Positions 37,440-47,049 of a stretch of DNA of 47,049 nt are shown here, one piece after another. How positions within the stretch are numbered: the first letter of the stretch is position 1; each line of letters starts with the position of its first letter. The DNA is from JACKFB01 sp041389525 (GTDB lineage Bacteria > Myxococcota_A > UBA9042 > PHBI01 > JACKFB01). The notes beneath the pieces were generated by a model. The model did no database searches. It was given only the letters and a program-made list of their open reading frames with translations, and was not told where the DNA came from. A program made the translations under genes and the position numbers. The stretch lies in NCBI GenBank assembly GCA_041389525.1, contig JAWKRR010000056.1:1-47049 (forward strand), given 5' to 3'.

Positions 37440-38102
37440 ATGGCCACGTCGCAGACCGCCCGAGACAAGCTCTTGAACGCCGCGCTGGCGGTGATTCGCG
37501 AGAAGGGGTTCTCGGCGACGACGGTCGACGATCTCTGCGCGCGGGCTGGCGTCTCCAAGGGCGCGTTCTTCCACTACTTCAGCAGCAAGGAAGCCGTGGG
37601 GGTCGCCGCGGCTGAGCACTGGTCGGCGGTCACTGGCGCGCTCTTTGCGCAGGCTGCGTACCACGCCCATGAGCGCCCGCTGGACCGGGTCCTGGGCTAC
37701 ATCCGGTTTCGGCGCGAGCTGCTGCGCGGCACTGTGCCGGAGTTCACCTGCCTCGTCGGGACCATGGTGCAGGAGGCTTACGACCTCTCGCCCGCCATCC
37801 GAGACGCCTGCGCCGCAAGCATCTTCGGGCACGCCGACACGCTGGTGGCGGATATCGCGGCCGCGATGGCGCAGTGCCGCGTGCCGCCGACGGTCACCGC
37901 GGAGAGCCTCGCGACCCACACCCAGGCGGTGCTCCAGGGCGCGTTCATCCTGGCCAAGGCCCGCGATGACGTGGCGGTGGCCATCGACAGCGTCGACCAC
38001 CTCGAGCGCTACGTCGCCCTTCTGTTCTCGCAAGCTCCAGGACCACACCCGTCCGCTCGGGACGGCCACAACCACCACCCAGAAGATGAGGGACAGCCAT
38101 GA
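37440..38102 (+). CDS. TetR family transcriptional regulator
   Basis: A 220-residue protein from ATG 37440. Residues 6-55 form the TetR HTH: 'DKLLNAALAVIREKGFSATTVDDLCARAGVSKGAFFHYFSSKEAV'-type sequence. The ligand domain follows, with 'FRRELLRGTVPEFTCLVGTMVQEAYDLSPAIRDAC' and 'ATHTQAVLQGAFILAKA', the pattern of the C-terminal TetR_C group often linked to reactive electrophile or biocide responses. It heads an operon with YCII, VOC and GFA proteins, each overlapping or 3 nt apart, and probably represses it through the palindrome in its promoter. Confidence 0.92.
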   Translation: MATSQTARDKLLNAALAVIREKGFSATTVDDLCARAGVSKGAFFHYFSSKEAVGVAAAEHWSAVTGALFAQAAYHAHERPLDRVLGYIRFRRELLRGTVPEFTCLVGTMVQEAYDLSPAIRDACAASIFGHADTLVADIAAAMAQCRVPPTVTAESLATHTQAVLQGAFILAKARDDVAVAIDSVDHLERYVALLFSQAPGPHPSARDGHNHHPEDEGQP

Positions 38103-38530
38103 AAGTGATCGTCATCGTCAAGGCCACCAAGAACAGCGAGGCGGGCGTGATGCCGTCCGAGGCGCTGCTCACGGCCATGGGCAAGTACAACGAGGAACTC
38201 ATGGAGGCGGGCGTCATGCTCGGCGGCGAGGGCCTGAAGCCGAGCTCGGCCGGTAAGCGCGTGCAGATCTCGTCGGCGGGCCGGACCGTGAGCAGCGGGC
38301 CCTTCGCGGCGACCAGCGAGCTCGTCGCGGGCTTCTGGATCTGGAAGGTCGCGTCCATGGACGAGGCGATCGCGTGGGCCAGGCGCTGCCCCGAGCCCAT
38401 GCCCGGCGAGGCGACGGAGCTGGAGATCCGGCCCCTCTTCGAGATGGAGGACTTCGGCGACGCGATGACCGACGAACTGCGCGAGCAGGAGACCGCCATG
38501 CGCGCGAAGCTGGAGGGAACCGTGTCATGA
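38099..38530 (+). CDS. YCII/DGPF-domain protein
   Basis: A 143-residue protein whose ATG overlaps the TetR stop (ATGA). It begins 'MKVIVIVKATKNSEAGVMPSEALLTAMGKYNEELMEAGVM', the YCII-related fold, with 'SGPFAATSELVAGFWIWKVASMDEAIAWA', where 'DGPF' is replaced by 'SGPF'. Proteins of this family often travel with VOC and AHSA1 proteins and ECF sigma factors. The reaction is unknown. Confidence 0.88.
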   Translation: MKVIVIVKATKNSEAGVMPSEALLTAMGKYNEELMEAGVMLGGEGLKPSSAGKRVQISSAGRTVSSGPFAATSELVAGFWIWKVASMDEAIAWARRCPEPMPGEATELEIRPLFEMEDFGDAMTDELREQETAMRAKLEGTVS

Positions 38531-39015
38531 GTAGCCACGACACCACACCGAAAGTGCGCACCTGCCTGTGGTTCGACGCCAAGGGCGAGGAGGCCGCGGA
38601 GTTCTACGCGTCGCTGCTGCCAAACAGCGCGGTAGGGCAGGTCGTCCGCCCCGACCCCGAGGGCCCAGCCCAGGTCGTGGAGCTCTCCCTGGCGGGGACT
38701 CCGTACATGTTCCTCAACGGCGGCCCGATGTTCCCGCAGACGCCGGCCGCCAGCATCGTCGTGCGCACGGCCGACCAAGCCGAGACGGACAGGCTGTGGG
38801 ACGCCCTGGTCGCCGACGGCGGCAGCGAGAGCCGCTGCGGCTGGCTCACCGACCGCTTCGGCGTGTCCTGGCAGATCACCCCGGACGCGCTGGTCCGCAT
38901 GCTGAGCGCCCCGGACCGGGAGGCCGCCGGCCGCGCCGTCGGGGCCATGATGACGATGAACAAGATCGACATTCGCGCCATGGAGGCCGCGTTCGCCGGC
39001 GACGGAGGCGCCTGA
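38527..39015 (+). CDS. VOC (PhnB-like) family protein
   Basis: A 162-residue protein, start overlapping the previous stop as ATGA. It has the PhnB / '3-demethylubiquinone methyltransferase' type VOC fold: 'VRTCLWFDAKGEEAAEFYASLLPNSAVGQV', 'VVELSLAGTPYMFLNGGPMF', 'IVVRTADQAETDRLWDALVADGG', 'CGWLTDRFGVSWQITP'. The enzyme activity in the old family name is not supported by this domain; the role is probably handling a small metabolite or drug. Confidence 0.88.
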   Translation: MSSHDTTPKVRTCLWFDAKGEEAAEFYASLLPNSAVGQVVRPDPEGPAQVVELSLAGTPYMFLNGGPMFPQTPAASIVVRTADQAETDRLWDALVADGGSESRCGWLTDRFGVSWQITPDALVRMLSAPDREAAGRAVGAMMTMNKIDIRAMEAAFAGDGGA

Positions 39016-39018
39016 CAG

Positions 39019-39579
39019 ATGCCCACTACCACGACGCTCCGCTGCCGCTGCGGTCAGGTCCGGCTGGCCGCCACCGGTGAGCCCATCATGACCGTCGAAT
39101 GCCACTGCGAAAGCTGCCGGCGCGCGGGTGCCCGACTGCAGGTCTTAGCGGAAGTGCCGCCCTTCCGGAGCCCGAACGGAGGCACACCCTTCGTGATGGT
39201 CCGCAAGGACCGCGTGCAGCTTCTTCAGGGCGCGGAGCAGCTCAAAGAGTTTCGCCTCGCGCCCAAATCGCCGACCCGCCGCGTCGTCGCGACCTGCTGC
39301 AGCACACCCGTCTTCCTCGAGTTCAAGGGCGGGCACTGGCTCAGCCTCTACAGGTCCTTGTGGTGGCAGGATCCACCCCAGCCCACGCTGCGCACCATGA
39401 CCGCCGATCTGCCCGAGGGCGTCGTGCTCTCTGACGACATCCCCAATGCGAGGGGGCACTCCCTGGCCTTCATGGCGAAGCTCCTCCGCGCGTGGCTCGC
39501 GATGCGCCTGCGCGCCCCGAAAATCACCTACGTCGAGGGCACGCTCGAGCTGCCTGAGCCCGGCGCCTCCTCGCCATAG
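39019..39579 (+). CDS. GFA-like / DUF6151 zinc-binding protein
   Basis: A 186-residue protein 3 nt after the VOC gene. 'LRCRCGQVRLAATGEP' and 'VECHCESCRRAGARL' supply the CxC and CxxC zinc ligands of the glutathione-dependent formaldehyde-activating family. 'RVVATCCSTPVFLEF' supplies the third pair. The C-terminal half ('WWQDPPQPTLRTMTADLPEGVVLSDDIPNARGHS') is like the longer DUF6151 group. Probably binds or handles thiol adducts. The TAG stop is followed in frame by a fragment of an AHSA1 protein. Confidence 0.85.
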   Translation: MPTTTTLRCRCGQVRLAATGEPIMTVECHCESCRRAGARLQVLAEVPPFRSPNGGTPFVMVRKDRVQLLQGAEQLKEFRLAPKSPTRRVVATCCSTPVFLEFKGGHWLSLYRSLWWQDPPQPTLRTMTADLPEGVVLSDDIPNARGHSLAFMAKLLRAWLAMRLRAPKITYVEGTLELPEPGASSP

Positions 39580-39761
39580 CGCGCGCCGCCAACTGGCCCG
39601 AGGGCGTCTACTCGGTGGTCCGCATCGCGCTGGCCGCGGACGGCGCGGGCACCAAGCTGACCCTGGACCACGACGCCTTCCCCGCGGAGGCCGGCGAACA
39701 CCTCGCCGCCGGCTGGCACGCCCGCTACTGGGAGCCGCTGGCGAAGTACCTCGCGCGCTGA
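39580..39761 (+). pseudogene. C-terminal remnant of an AHSA1/SRPBCC-domain protein
   Basis: Directly after the GFA stop, in the same frame, the sequence reads 'NWPEGVYSVVRIALAADGAG', 'TKLTLDHDAFPAEAGEHLAAGWHARYWEPLAKYLAR' (in two parts) and then TGA. This is the last third of the Hsp90 activator-like SRPBCC fold, with the 'GW..YW.PL..YL' ending. No N-terminal part is present. Intact AHSA1 genes often belong to such operons. Confidence 0.7.
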
Positions 39762-39883
39762 TTCACGGTCGCGCGGCCGCCCGGGTCCGCGGGATGCCGC
39801 CGGGCGACCCGCGGCTTTTCTGGCCGCGGAGGCCCGCGCGGCGCTAGCTTCGCCCCGCAAACCGACGCCGGCGGAGGCGAGCG

Positions 39884-40525
39884 ATGGACGGGATACGCGT
39901 GGGCTCGGTGCCCTGTGGCTGCAAGCTGGACAACCACCCGACGCGGCTCGTCGCGGTGACGGGCGGCCCGGGCGCGGGCAAGACCGCGGCGCTCGAGCTG
40001 GCGCTTCACAGCTTCTGCTCCCACGTGGGCGTGCTGCCAGAGGCCGCGGGGATCTTGTTCGGCGGCGGCTTCCCGCGCCACGACAGCGCCATCGGCCGCC
40101 GCACCGCCCAGCGCGCCATCTACCACGTCGAGCGCGAGCTGGAGGCCCTGGCCCTGGCCGAGACTCAGGTCGCCATCGCCCTCTGCGATCGCGGGACCAT
40201 CGATGGCCTGGCCTACTGGCCCGACCCGCCCGAGACCTATTGGGAGCAGTTCGGTACCACGCGCGACGACGAGCTGGCCCGCTACACCGCGGTCATCCAC
40301 CTGCGAACGCCCGGCGTCGCCCAGGGCTACAACCACTCCAACACGCTGCGCACCGAGACCGCCGCCGAGGCCCTGCGCATCGACCAGCGCATCCTGGACG
40401 CCTGGGCCGGCCACCCGAACAGGGTCATCATCCCCAGCGACGACGTCTTCGAGCGCAAAGCCGTGCGCGCCCTCGACGCGGTGCGCGCGCTGCTCCCGGC
40501 GTGCTGCGACCCGCAGACGCTTTAG
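39884..40525 (+). CDS. P-loop ATPase / NadR-like kinase family protein
   Basis: A 213-residue protein with GGAGGCGAGCG before ATG 39884. Walker A is 'VTGGPGAGKTAALE' near residue 26. 'ALCDRGTIDGLAYWP' is the second conserved block (D-R-G, as in the AAA_28 / NadR-like group), and 'YNHSNTLRTETAAEALRIDQRILDAW' the lid-like region. 'VIIPSDDVFERKAVRALDAV' closes the domain. Members may phosphorylate a nucleotide or sugar, but the substrate is unknown. It stands alone and converges with the giant lipoprotein gene. Confidence 0.85.
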   Translation: MDGIRVGSVPCGCKLDNHPTRLVAVTGGPGAGKTAALELALHSFCSHVGVLPEAAGILFGGGFPRHDSAIGRRTAQRAIYHVERELEALALAETQVAIALCDRGTIDGLAYWPDPPETYWEQFGTTRDDELARYTAVIHLRTPGVAQGYNHSNTLRTETAAEALRIDQRILDAWAGHPNRVIIPSDDVFERKAVRALDAVRALLPACCDPQTL

Positions 40526-40541
40526 GCGCTGCTCGAGCGGG

Positions 40542-40568
40542 GGGCGCCGCAGGGGCTCCGGGGCGCCC
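40542..40568. terminator. Hairpin between convergent genes
   Basis: GGGCGCC (40542-40548) and GGCGCCC (40562-40568) form a 7-bp stem with a 13-nt loop in the 85-nt gap between the ATPase and the giant gene. A further palindrome, GGGCCG-CTA-CGGCCC (40605-40619), spans the stop codon of the minus-strand gene. Confidence 0.45.
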
Positions 40569-40610
40569 GAGAGCGCCCGGACTCGCCCCGTCCTCTGCGG
40601 CTACGGGCCG

Positions 40611-43600
40611 CTACGGCCCGCACTGGCCGTTGCCGGAGTGATAGCAGGTCCCGATGCTGTCGCAGGTGTCGTCGGTGCAGGAGTCGCCGTCGTCGCAGGC
40701 CGTCTCGCTGCAACCGACGCCCGGCAGGACGCAGGCCGCGACCTGTGTGCCGCACGCGCCGTCCAGGGTGGCGAGGGCCTCGACACACCCTGGCGGGTCG
40801 AACTTGGTGCAGTTCTGCTGCATGCAGACGCCCACGTCGAGCAGCGCGCCGGTGACCTCGCTGGCGGTCTCAGCGGGGGGGCAGCTCGAGGCGCAGCTGA
40901 TGCCGCTACCGCCCGCGACCACGCAGGACTCGAGGCAGCTGTAGAGCAGCGCGCAGCTCAGCACGCCGGGGCCGCTGCAGTCGGGCGTCGGGTCGTAGGG
41001 GCACGGGTCGCCGTTGTCGGGGAGCCCGTCGTCGTCGGTGTCTGTCGGGTTGAGGCACTCCTTCTGCAAGGCCGCGCAGGGGCCGCCGAAGCCCATCGCG
41101 CTGGACCAGCAGTTGAAGACCGGGCCGGGGCAGACGTTGCTCACGCAGATCGCCAGCTCGCCCAGGGTCGGCGAGGTGTTCGGGCCGCAGGCCTCCTGGC
41201 ACGCGATGCTCTCGCCGCCCTGCGCCATGCAGGGCACGTAGCAACCGTAGATGTCGTCGCCGCAGGGCTTCGTGGCGGCGACGCAGCCGCCGGCGCCGGG
41301 GTCGCAGGAGGCGCCATCCGGGCACTCGAGCGGCGGGAAGACGCACCCGCCCCCGTCGCCGCATTCGTTGGTGGTGCAGGGGTCGCCATCGTCGCACTCG
41401 GCCGGGTCGCAGACCGCCTCGATGGCGTAGCAATCCAGGACCTTGCTGCTGCAGTGGATCGTCACGGCGGTGGTGTTGCAGGTCGCTCCGGCGCCCGGCG
41501 CGCATTGGGCTGTGATGCAGGATTGCACGGCGAGCAGGCCAGCGGCGGCGGCGGCGGACATGTCGGAGGTGGTGCAGGCCGGCGCGCAGAAGTCGGCGTC
41601 GAGGCCGTCGTCGAGGCAGGCGAACATGCAGTCGTTGAAGGCGCTCTTGCAGGAGGTCGGCGCCGGGTCGACGCAGGTGGGCGCGGGGTCGTAGGGGCAG
41701 GCGTCCGCCGTGTCGGGGGTGCCGTCGCCGTCGATGTCGCCGGGGATGCCGGCCATACACGTGGCGGCCGCGTCGGCGCAGGCGCCGCCGGGTAGCAGCG
41801 CGGTTGAGGCGCAGCTCGCTCCGGTGCCGGCGGGGCAGGCGTCGGCGAGGCAGACGGTCAGGGCGGCGAGCGCTGGCGTCGGCGCCTGGAGTCCGGCGCA
41901 CGCGTCCTGACAGGTCCAGGCGTCGTTGTCGTCAGCGAGGCACTGCGACAGGCAGCCGCTGAGGGTCTCCGCGCACGAGGTGACGACCGCGCCGCACGAG
42001 CCGGTGGCCGTGGTGCAGGCGCTGCCGTCGGCGCAGGTCACGGGACCGTAGAGGCAGCCGAGGCCGCCGTCGCAGAGGTCCTCGGTGCAGGGGTCGCCGT
42101 CGTCGCAGGGGTCGAGATCGCAGGACCCGAAGATGCCTGAGCAGACCGCGTAGGCGTCGGCGCAGGTGGTGGCGAGCGCCCCCTCCGCGCAGGTCGAGTC
42201 GAAGTCACCGCACGCGACGACGATACAGCCCATCACGGAGTCGACGGCGGACTGCGCTGGGACGGCGGCCTGGTTGTTGCAGTCATTCACACAGTCGACG
42301 TCGTTGGCGCAGGCCAGCGCGCAGGCGACCGCGGAGGCGCAGCCGAGGCCCCCCTTGGGCTCGATGCAGCTCGCGGCCTCGGGCACGCAGACCGAGCCGG
42401 GCGCGCAGACCACCGGCTCGTTCAGGCAGCCGCTCGCGTCGCAGGAATCGTCGGTGCAGGGGTCGCCGTCATCGCAGGCGGGCGCGTGCGAGCAGCCGCT
42501 GACCGGGTCGCAGGTGTCGGCAGTGCAAGGGTCGCCGTCATCGCAGGAGGCGGACGCGTGAGAGCACCCGCTGACCGGGTCGCAGGTGTCGGCAGTGCAA
42601 GGGTCGCCGTCATCGCAGGAGACGGCCGCGTGCGAGCACCCGGCGACCGGATCGCAGGTGTCGGCAGTGCAAGGGTCGCCGTCATCGCAGGAGACGGCCG
42701 CGTGCGAGCACCCGACGAGCGGGTCGCAGGTGTCGATCGTGCAGGCGTCGCCGTCGTCGCAGCTCAAGTCGGTGCAGGCGGCCCCGTCGAGCTTGCAGGC
42801 CTGCCATGTCGCGGCGCACACGCCGGCTTGTGCCGCGTCGAAGCAGGTCGACTCGAAGGTCGGGCACTCGGTCAGGAGGCAGCCGATGGCCGCGTCGAAG
42901 AGGGCCACCGCCTCTACGCTGGCCGTCGCCTTGCACGCGTCCACGCAGGTCGCGTCGAGGGCGCAGAGGTCCGCGCAGTCGAGCACGACCACGCAGCCGT
43001 CCCCGCCGCCGACGCCCACGCACTGCCCGTCGCTCGGGTCGCAGGCCTCATCGGTCCCGCACGTCACCGGCGTGCCCTGGCAGCCCTCCGGCGTGCAGAT
43101 ATCGCCGGTGGTGCACGCGTCCGCGTCGTCGCAGGGCCCGTCGACGGCCGCGCTCACGCACTCGCCCGTGCTCGGCTCGCAGATGCTGACGGTGCAGGCG
43201 TCGTCGTCTTGGTCGCACGGGGCCGGCACGGTCGCCGCGTCCACCGTGCACTCCCCGTCGACGCAGGCCAGCGTGCCGTTGCAGAGGTCGCCGTCCTCGG
43301 CCGCCCCGCAGTCATCGGTCGTGACGCACTCGGGCTCGGGCTCGCAGGCGCCGCTGAGCGGTTCGCAGCTCTCGCCGTCCGCGCACGTGACCGCCGTGTG
43401 CCCGCAGCCCGTCTGGGGGTCGCAGATGTCGATGGTGCATGGGTCCGCGTCGTCGCAGGTGTCGGCCGCGCCCGGCTCACACACGCCCGCGACGCAGGTG
43501 TCGCCCACGGTGCAGGCGTCGGAGTCCGAGCAGGTGGCGTCCACCGCTACGGCCACGCAAACGCCGGTCGCCGGCTCGCAGACCGCCTCGGTGCAGGGGT

Positions 43601-46536
43601 TTCCGTCTTGCGGACACGCCAGGGGGATCGACCCAGGGTCCGGCACGCACTGGCCGTCCAGGCAGGTCAGGGAGCCGTCGCAGAGGTCAGCGTCGTCCAG
43701 CGCCGCGCAGTCGCTCTTCGTCAGGCATGGAGGCGATGCGACGCAGGCGCCCGTCGCTGGGTCGCACAGCCCGCCGCCCGCGCAGCTGATCGGGACAAAC
43801 ACACAGCCCACGCCTGGCTCGCAGGCGTCGCTCGTGCAGGCCTTGCCGTCGTCGCACGTGGCCGCCGCGCCGGGGGTGCAGCTCCCCGCGGCGCAGACGT
43901 CGCCGACGGTGCAGGGCTCGCCGTCATCGCAGGGCGGCGCGCCGGGAGCGGGCTGGGCCACGCAGGCGCCGCTGCCGGGGTCGCACACGTTACGGAGGCA
44001 CGGGTCGCCGCTGGCCGCGCAGGGCGCCGGGACCGTCGCCGGGTCGATCTCGCAAGCGCCGTCGGCGCAGCGCAGCGTGCCGTTGCAAGCGTCCCCGTCT
44101 TCGGAGGCCGCGCAGTCGCCGTCCACGGTGCACGCGGGGGGCGTCGCGCAGCCAAGCCCCGCCTGGCAGAGCTGGCCCGCCGGGCAGCTCACCGGCGTGG
44201 TGGTGCAAGCGCCAGTGCCGGGGTCGCACTGGTCGTTCGTGCAGGTCTTGCCGTCGTCGCAGGCGACGGGCGCGCCGGCCACGCAGACGCCGCCGACGCA
44301 GGCGTCCCCCGAGGTGCAGAGGTCGCCGTCATCGCAGGCCCCGGCCTGGTCCGTGTGGACGCAGGCCCCGGTCGCGGCGTCGCAGGCGTCGGCGGTGCAG
44401 GCGTTCCCGTCGTCGCAGTCGGGGGCTTGCCCGCTCTGGCACGCGCCGGCACCGCAGGCGTCTCCGACCGTGCAGGGGTCGCCGTCGTCGCAGGGCCCGA
44501 CGGCCGCTGCGTAAACGCAGGTGTCGGTGACCTGGAGCGTAGCTGTCCTTGGTGCAGGGGTTGAGGTCGTCGCAGCTACCGCCGCAGGGAGTCGCGGCCT
44601 TGACCACCTTGACCGTGAACGCGGCGGTGAGCGGCGCGTCCTGCCACCCCGTAGCGCAGCCGACCAGCCGCACGCCCGCGCTCGAGGCCTTAAAGGCGAC
44701 TCCGTCCGGCGCGCCCGCGCTGCCCGTGGTGGGGACGAGCTCGTCGCCGCTGCCTGAGGAGGTCCAGGTGAAGGTCAGCGCGTCCGCGCCCGCAGGACCG
44801 ACCGCCTCGCACGCCAGGTTCAGGACGTCGCCGACGTTCACGGTGGCGCTGGCGGCGGGGAGCTGCAGGATCTCGGGCGTTCCGGTCTCGATGGCCGGGT
44901 CGATGGTGTCCAGCACGCCGTCGCAGTCCGCGTCGCCGGAGAGCAGCGCCACGGTCGCGGCGACCTGGCTCAGCGCCTCGGTCAGCGGGGCGCCTTGATT
45001 TGTCGTCAGATATGGCGCCTCGCCCGCCGCGCCGTCCTCGGCCCGGAAGTGGACGCGCACCCGCAGCTTGGGGCTGGCGCCGACGGGGGTGGGAGGCTTG
45101 AAGCGGAAGGTCAGCCCTTCGCCGCGCGCGATGGAGGCGAAGCTGGCGTCGGCGGCGCGGTCGGCGATGTCGGCGATGAGGCCCGCGCTCCCGTCGGGGC
45201 GGGCGACGACCAGGCGGCCCGCGCCGCCCGCGAAGGCCTCGAGGCTGACGGCCAGGGCGTCGGTGCCCACGACCTGGCCGCTGCTGCCGAGCAGCTCAGC
45301 CACCCACAGCACGCGCAGGGTGCCGGCGGAGGTCGGGTCCGCCACAAGCTGGGCGAGCGAGGTGTCAGCCAGCGCGTCCCAGGCGTGGGCGAGCAGGTCC
45401 GGCCGCTTGGTGAGGGCCGCCGTCACCGGGATCTCGGCGAGCTGCTGGGCCAGCGCGGCGTTGACCGTGAGGTGGCGGACGCAGCCCTCGACCTCGGTCG
45501 TGTCCTGCACCTCCAGAGCGAGATCGAAGCCGTTGGTGCCGGCGATGAGCACGGAGAAGTGGTTGACCTCGACCGTGAGGAGGCGCTCGACGGCGTCGAT
45601 CTGGACGACCGGAGCCGAGTCCCAGTCGCCCGTGGTCTCGTCCATGAGCCAGGCGTCCAGCTCGCCAGCGGCGGCCGCGGCGTCCAGCGCGGCGGGGTAG
45701 CGCAGGGTCACGCGCACCGGCGTCGCGAAGGCGGTGCCGGTGGGCTCGAGCAGCAGCGGGGTCGTGGTCGCGGCACCCGCCAGGGCCGACGGCGCGGGCG
45801 CGCCAGCCAGGGTGGCCATGGAGATCTCGCGCAGGTCGGCTAGGGCGCCCGCGGGCACGCTGATGCCCACGCCGGCTAGCTCAGGGGCGGCGCCCGCGGG
45901 CTTGACCAGCCCGCCTGAAGCGCCGATGGAGGCGGACGCGAGCGGCACGGGCGACGCCGCGATGACGACGAAGGACTGCACCGCGGTCGAGTCGCCCAAG
46001 GTCGCGGAGACGGTCACCGTGGCCTCGCCGCCCGCATCGGACGTCCACTGGAGGCGCCCATCGTCGCCAAGGACCATCCCCTCAGGGGCGGCGTCGAGGG
46101 CGAGCACCGCGTCGCCGGGGAGGTCCAGAATCGGCTCGTAGGCCCAGCCCTTGCCGACCACCGCCAGCGCAGGCGGCGTCGACAGAAAGCGCATGGCCGG
46201 ACCCGCGGGCGTCGCGTCGGTGTCGGCGTCCGGGGCGTCGGCGCCGTCGGTGTCGGTCTGGCTGTCGGGGGCGTCGGCGTCGGGCGCGTCGCCCAGGCCG
46301 TCGGGACCCACCTCGGCGGTGGTGTCGGCGTCGGCGTCGGGCGAGGCGGCGTCGGCGTCCGCGTCGGGCGAGGCGAGCTCGCTGTCGAGGCCGTCGGCGG
46401 CGACCGCGTCGCCAGCGGCGTCGGCGTCCGAGTCGCCTACGCTGGACTCACCGCCAGAGCAGGCGGCGGAACCGACGAGGCAGAGCGCGGCGAGACCGGC
46501 CAGCGCGATGGCGCGGTGTGAGCGTCGGAAAAGCAT
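40611..46536 (-). CDS. Giant Cys-rich lipoprotein (about 1,970 residues), one frameshift
   Basis: ATG 46536 gives a lipoprotein signal with 'LVGSAAC' (Cys near residue 26) and an Asp/Ala-rich linker ('DADADAASPDADADT') to about 110. Next is an Ig-like segment ('FLSTPPALAVVGKGWAYEPILD', 115-195) and a ZU5/GAIN-like part ('GISVPAGALADLREISMATLAG', about 205-330). Several all-beta domains follow. At about 44545 the frame must shift by one base; then 'CDDGDPCT', 'CVDGECTVD' and 'CNGTLACVDG' modules continue to the end. Near-identical units 'CDDGDPCTADTCDPVSGCSHA' are repeated in tandem. Helical Cys domains ('CALACANDVDCVNDCNNQA') lie between. It ends 'CYHSGNGQCGP'. A long surface protein, perhaps an adhesin. 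Confidence 0.85.
42440..42760. repeat. In-gene tandem repeat of about 63 bp
   Basis: Four to five adjacent units, each containing GTCGCCGTCATCGCAGGAG and GTCGCAGGTGTCGGCAGTGC, encode the repeated Cys modules of the giant lipoprotein. Inner units are almost identical in DNA, which points to recent duplication or gene conversion. Confidence 0.8.
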
Positions 46537-46983
46537 GCGATGACTCCCTTAGAGTCGCCCTCCAGACAGACGCGCCGCGTCCAGCAGGGACAGGCATCGC
46601 CGGGCCATGGCAGGGCCGGTGCGGTGAGGCCGGACCGTAGCGAAGCCCGAGGCGGGGGGTCCACCCTCTTGTCGATCGCGGAGTCGCCCCGCCGGCCCTT
46701 CCCGGGGGCGCAGGCGCGGCATGTCGCGACCGCCAAGCCCGATGGCGGTTCAGCCAGGGCGATGCGCAAACACCCCGGAATAACGTCCTTCTCGTGGCCG
46801 CCACCCCGCGCGCGAGCGGCGGTTCGACCGCTGGGGGCGGGCCTCTCCCTCAAGGCCGCTGCGGGTTTCAGGGCCCGCTCGTTTTGAGTGCCGTCGTCCC
46901 GTTGAGCCCCCGGCGAGGCCCCCAGCCCATCCCGGAAGATCGCCACGGCCGGGGCTGCGAAGCGGCGGCCGCACGCCCCCCCG
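46537..46983. other. Divergent intergenic region, nothing firm seen
   Basis: The 447 nt between the giant lipoprotein and the plus-strand frame at the right edge hold only GC-driven shadow frames. I see no RNA gene, clear promoter pair or terminator. Promoters of both genes should lie here. Confidence 0.4.
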
Positions 46984-47049
46984 ATGCTGGAGACCTACAT
47001 CGACACCCTCTACGCCGACCCCGACTTCCAGGCCTGGGAGGCCGACGCG
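46984..47049 (+). CDS. Start of an unknown gene, cut by the window edge
   Basis: ATG 46984 opens 'MLETYIDTLYADPDFQAW' and stays open to the edge. The frame is open back to 46906, so the start may be earlier. Too short for a family call. Confidence 0.35.
   Translation, partial: MLETYIDTLYADPDFQAWEADA

Noticed and set aside
42486..44564. Long plus-strand ORFs opposite the giant lipoprotein
   Set aside because: Produced by the periodic Cys-module DNA; no start region, motif or domain supports them.

Overview
The window is very G+C-rich, densely packed and rich in Cys-rich 'CDDGDPC'-type lipoproteins, Tat-exported proteins and membrane-anchored secreted proteins. This suggests a Myxococcota-like (deltaproteobacterial) chromosome. 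The lineage is inferred from gene style, not proven. Many genes carry isolated frame changes that leave the protein readable across frames. One (12.02 kb) is most simply a missing G in a GGGG run, so part of the disruption is probably sequence error.

Layout. (1) 1-5.7 kb, minus strand: three paralogous proteins, each with a PqqD/RRE-like N-terminal domain, an internal Tat signal, a long coiled coil and a conserved C-terminal domain. They sit with two RimK-like ATP-grasp ligases, one fused to a prolyl-4-hydroxylase-type 2OG-Fe(II) oxygenase. I read this as a candidate undescribed system in which exported proteins are modified before export. (2) 5.8-8.4 kb: a beta-barrel-like protein, then frame-broken remains of an exported protein and an SGNH hydrolase. 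(3) 8.4-11.4 kb, minus strand: a coupled barnase-type RNase and barstar inhibitor, followed by a fusion of RNA m5U methyltransferase and pseudouridine synthase. (4) 11.5-14.1 kb: a crotonase and an XRE-ImmA/IrrE / PIN pair, with the PIN gene split by a small element bearing terminal inverted repeats.

(5) 14.2-31.7 kb: a type I-G (I-U) CRISPR-Cas locus. It contains a WYL regulator, a Phd/YefM antitoxin without a visible toxin, csb2, csb1, csb3 and cas3 on the minus strand (all with frame changes), an intact unknown gene, intact cas4-cas1 fusion and cas2, a structured leader and an array of about 82 repeats. The repeats are unusually variable, even next to the leader.

(6) 31.8-35.8 kb: Cys-rich lipoproteins and small membrane proteins. 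(7) 36-39.8 kb: a cytochrome P450, then a TetR-YCII-VOC-GFA operon whose operator overlaps its promoter. (8) 39.9-46.5 kb: a P-loop ATPase converging on a giant Cys-rich lipoprotein of about 1,970 residues. A new plus-strand reading frame opens at the right edge.
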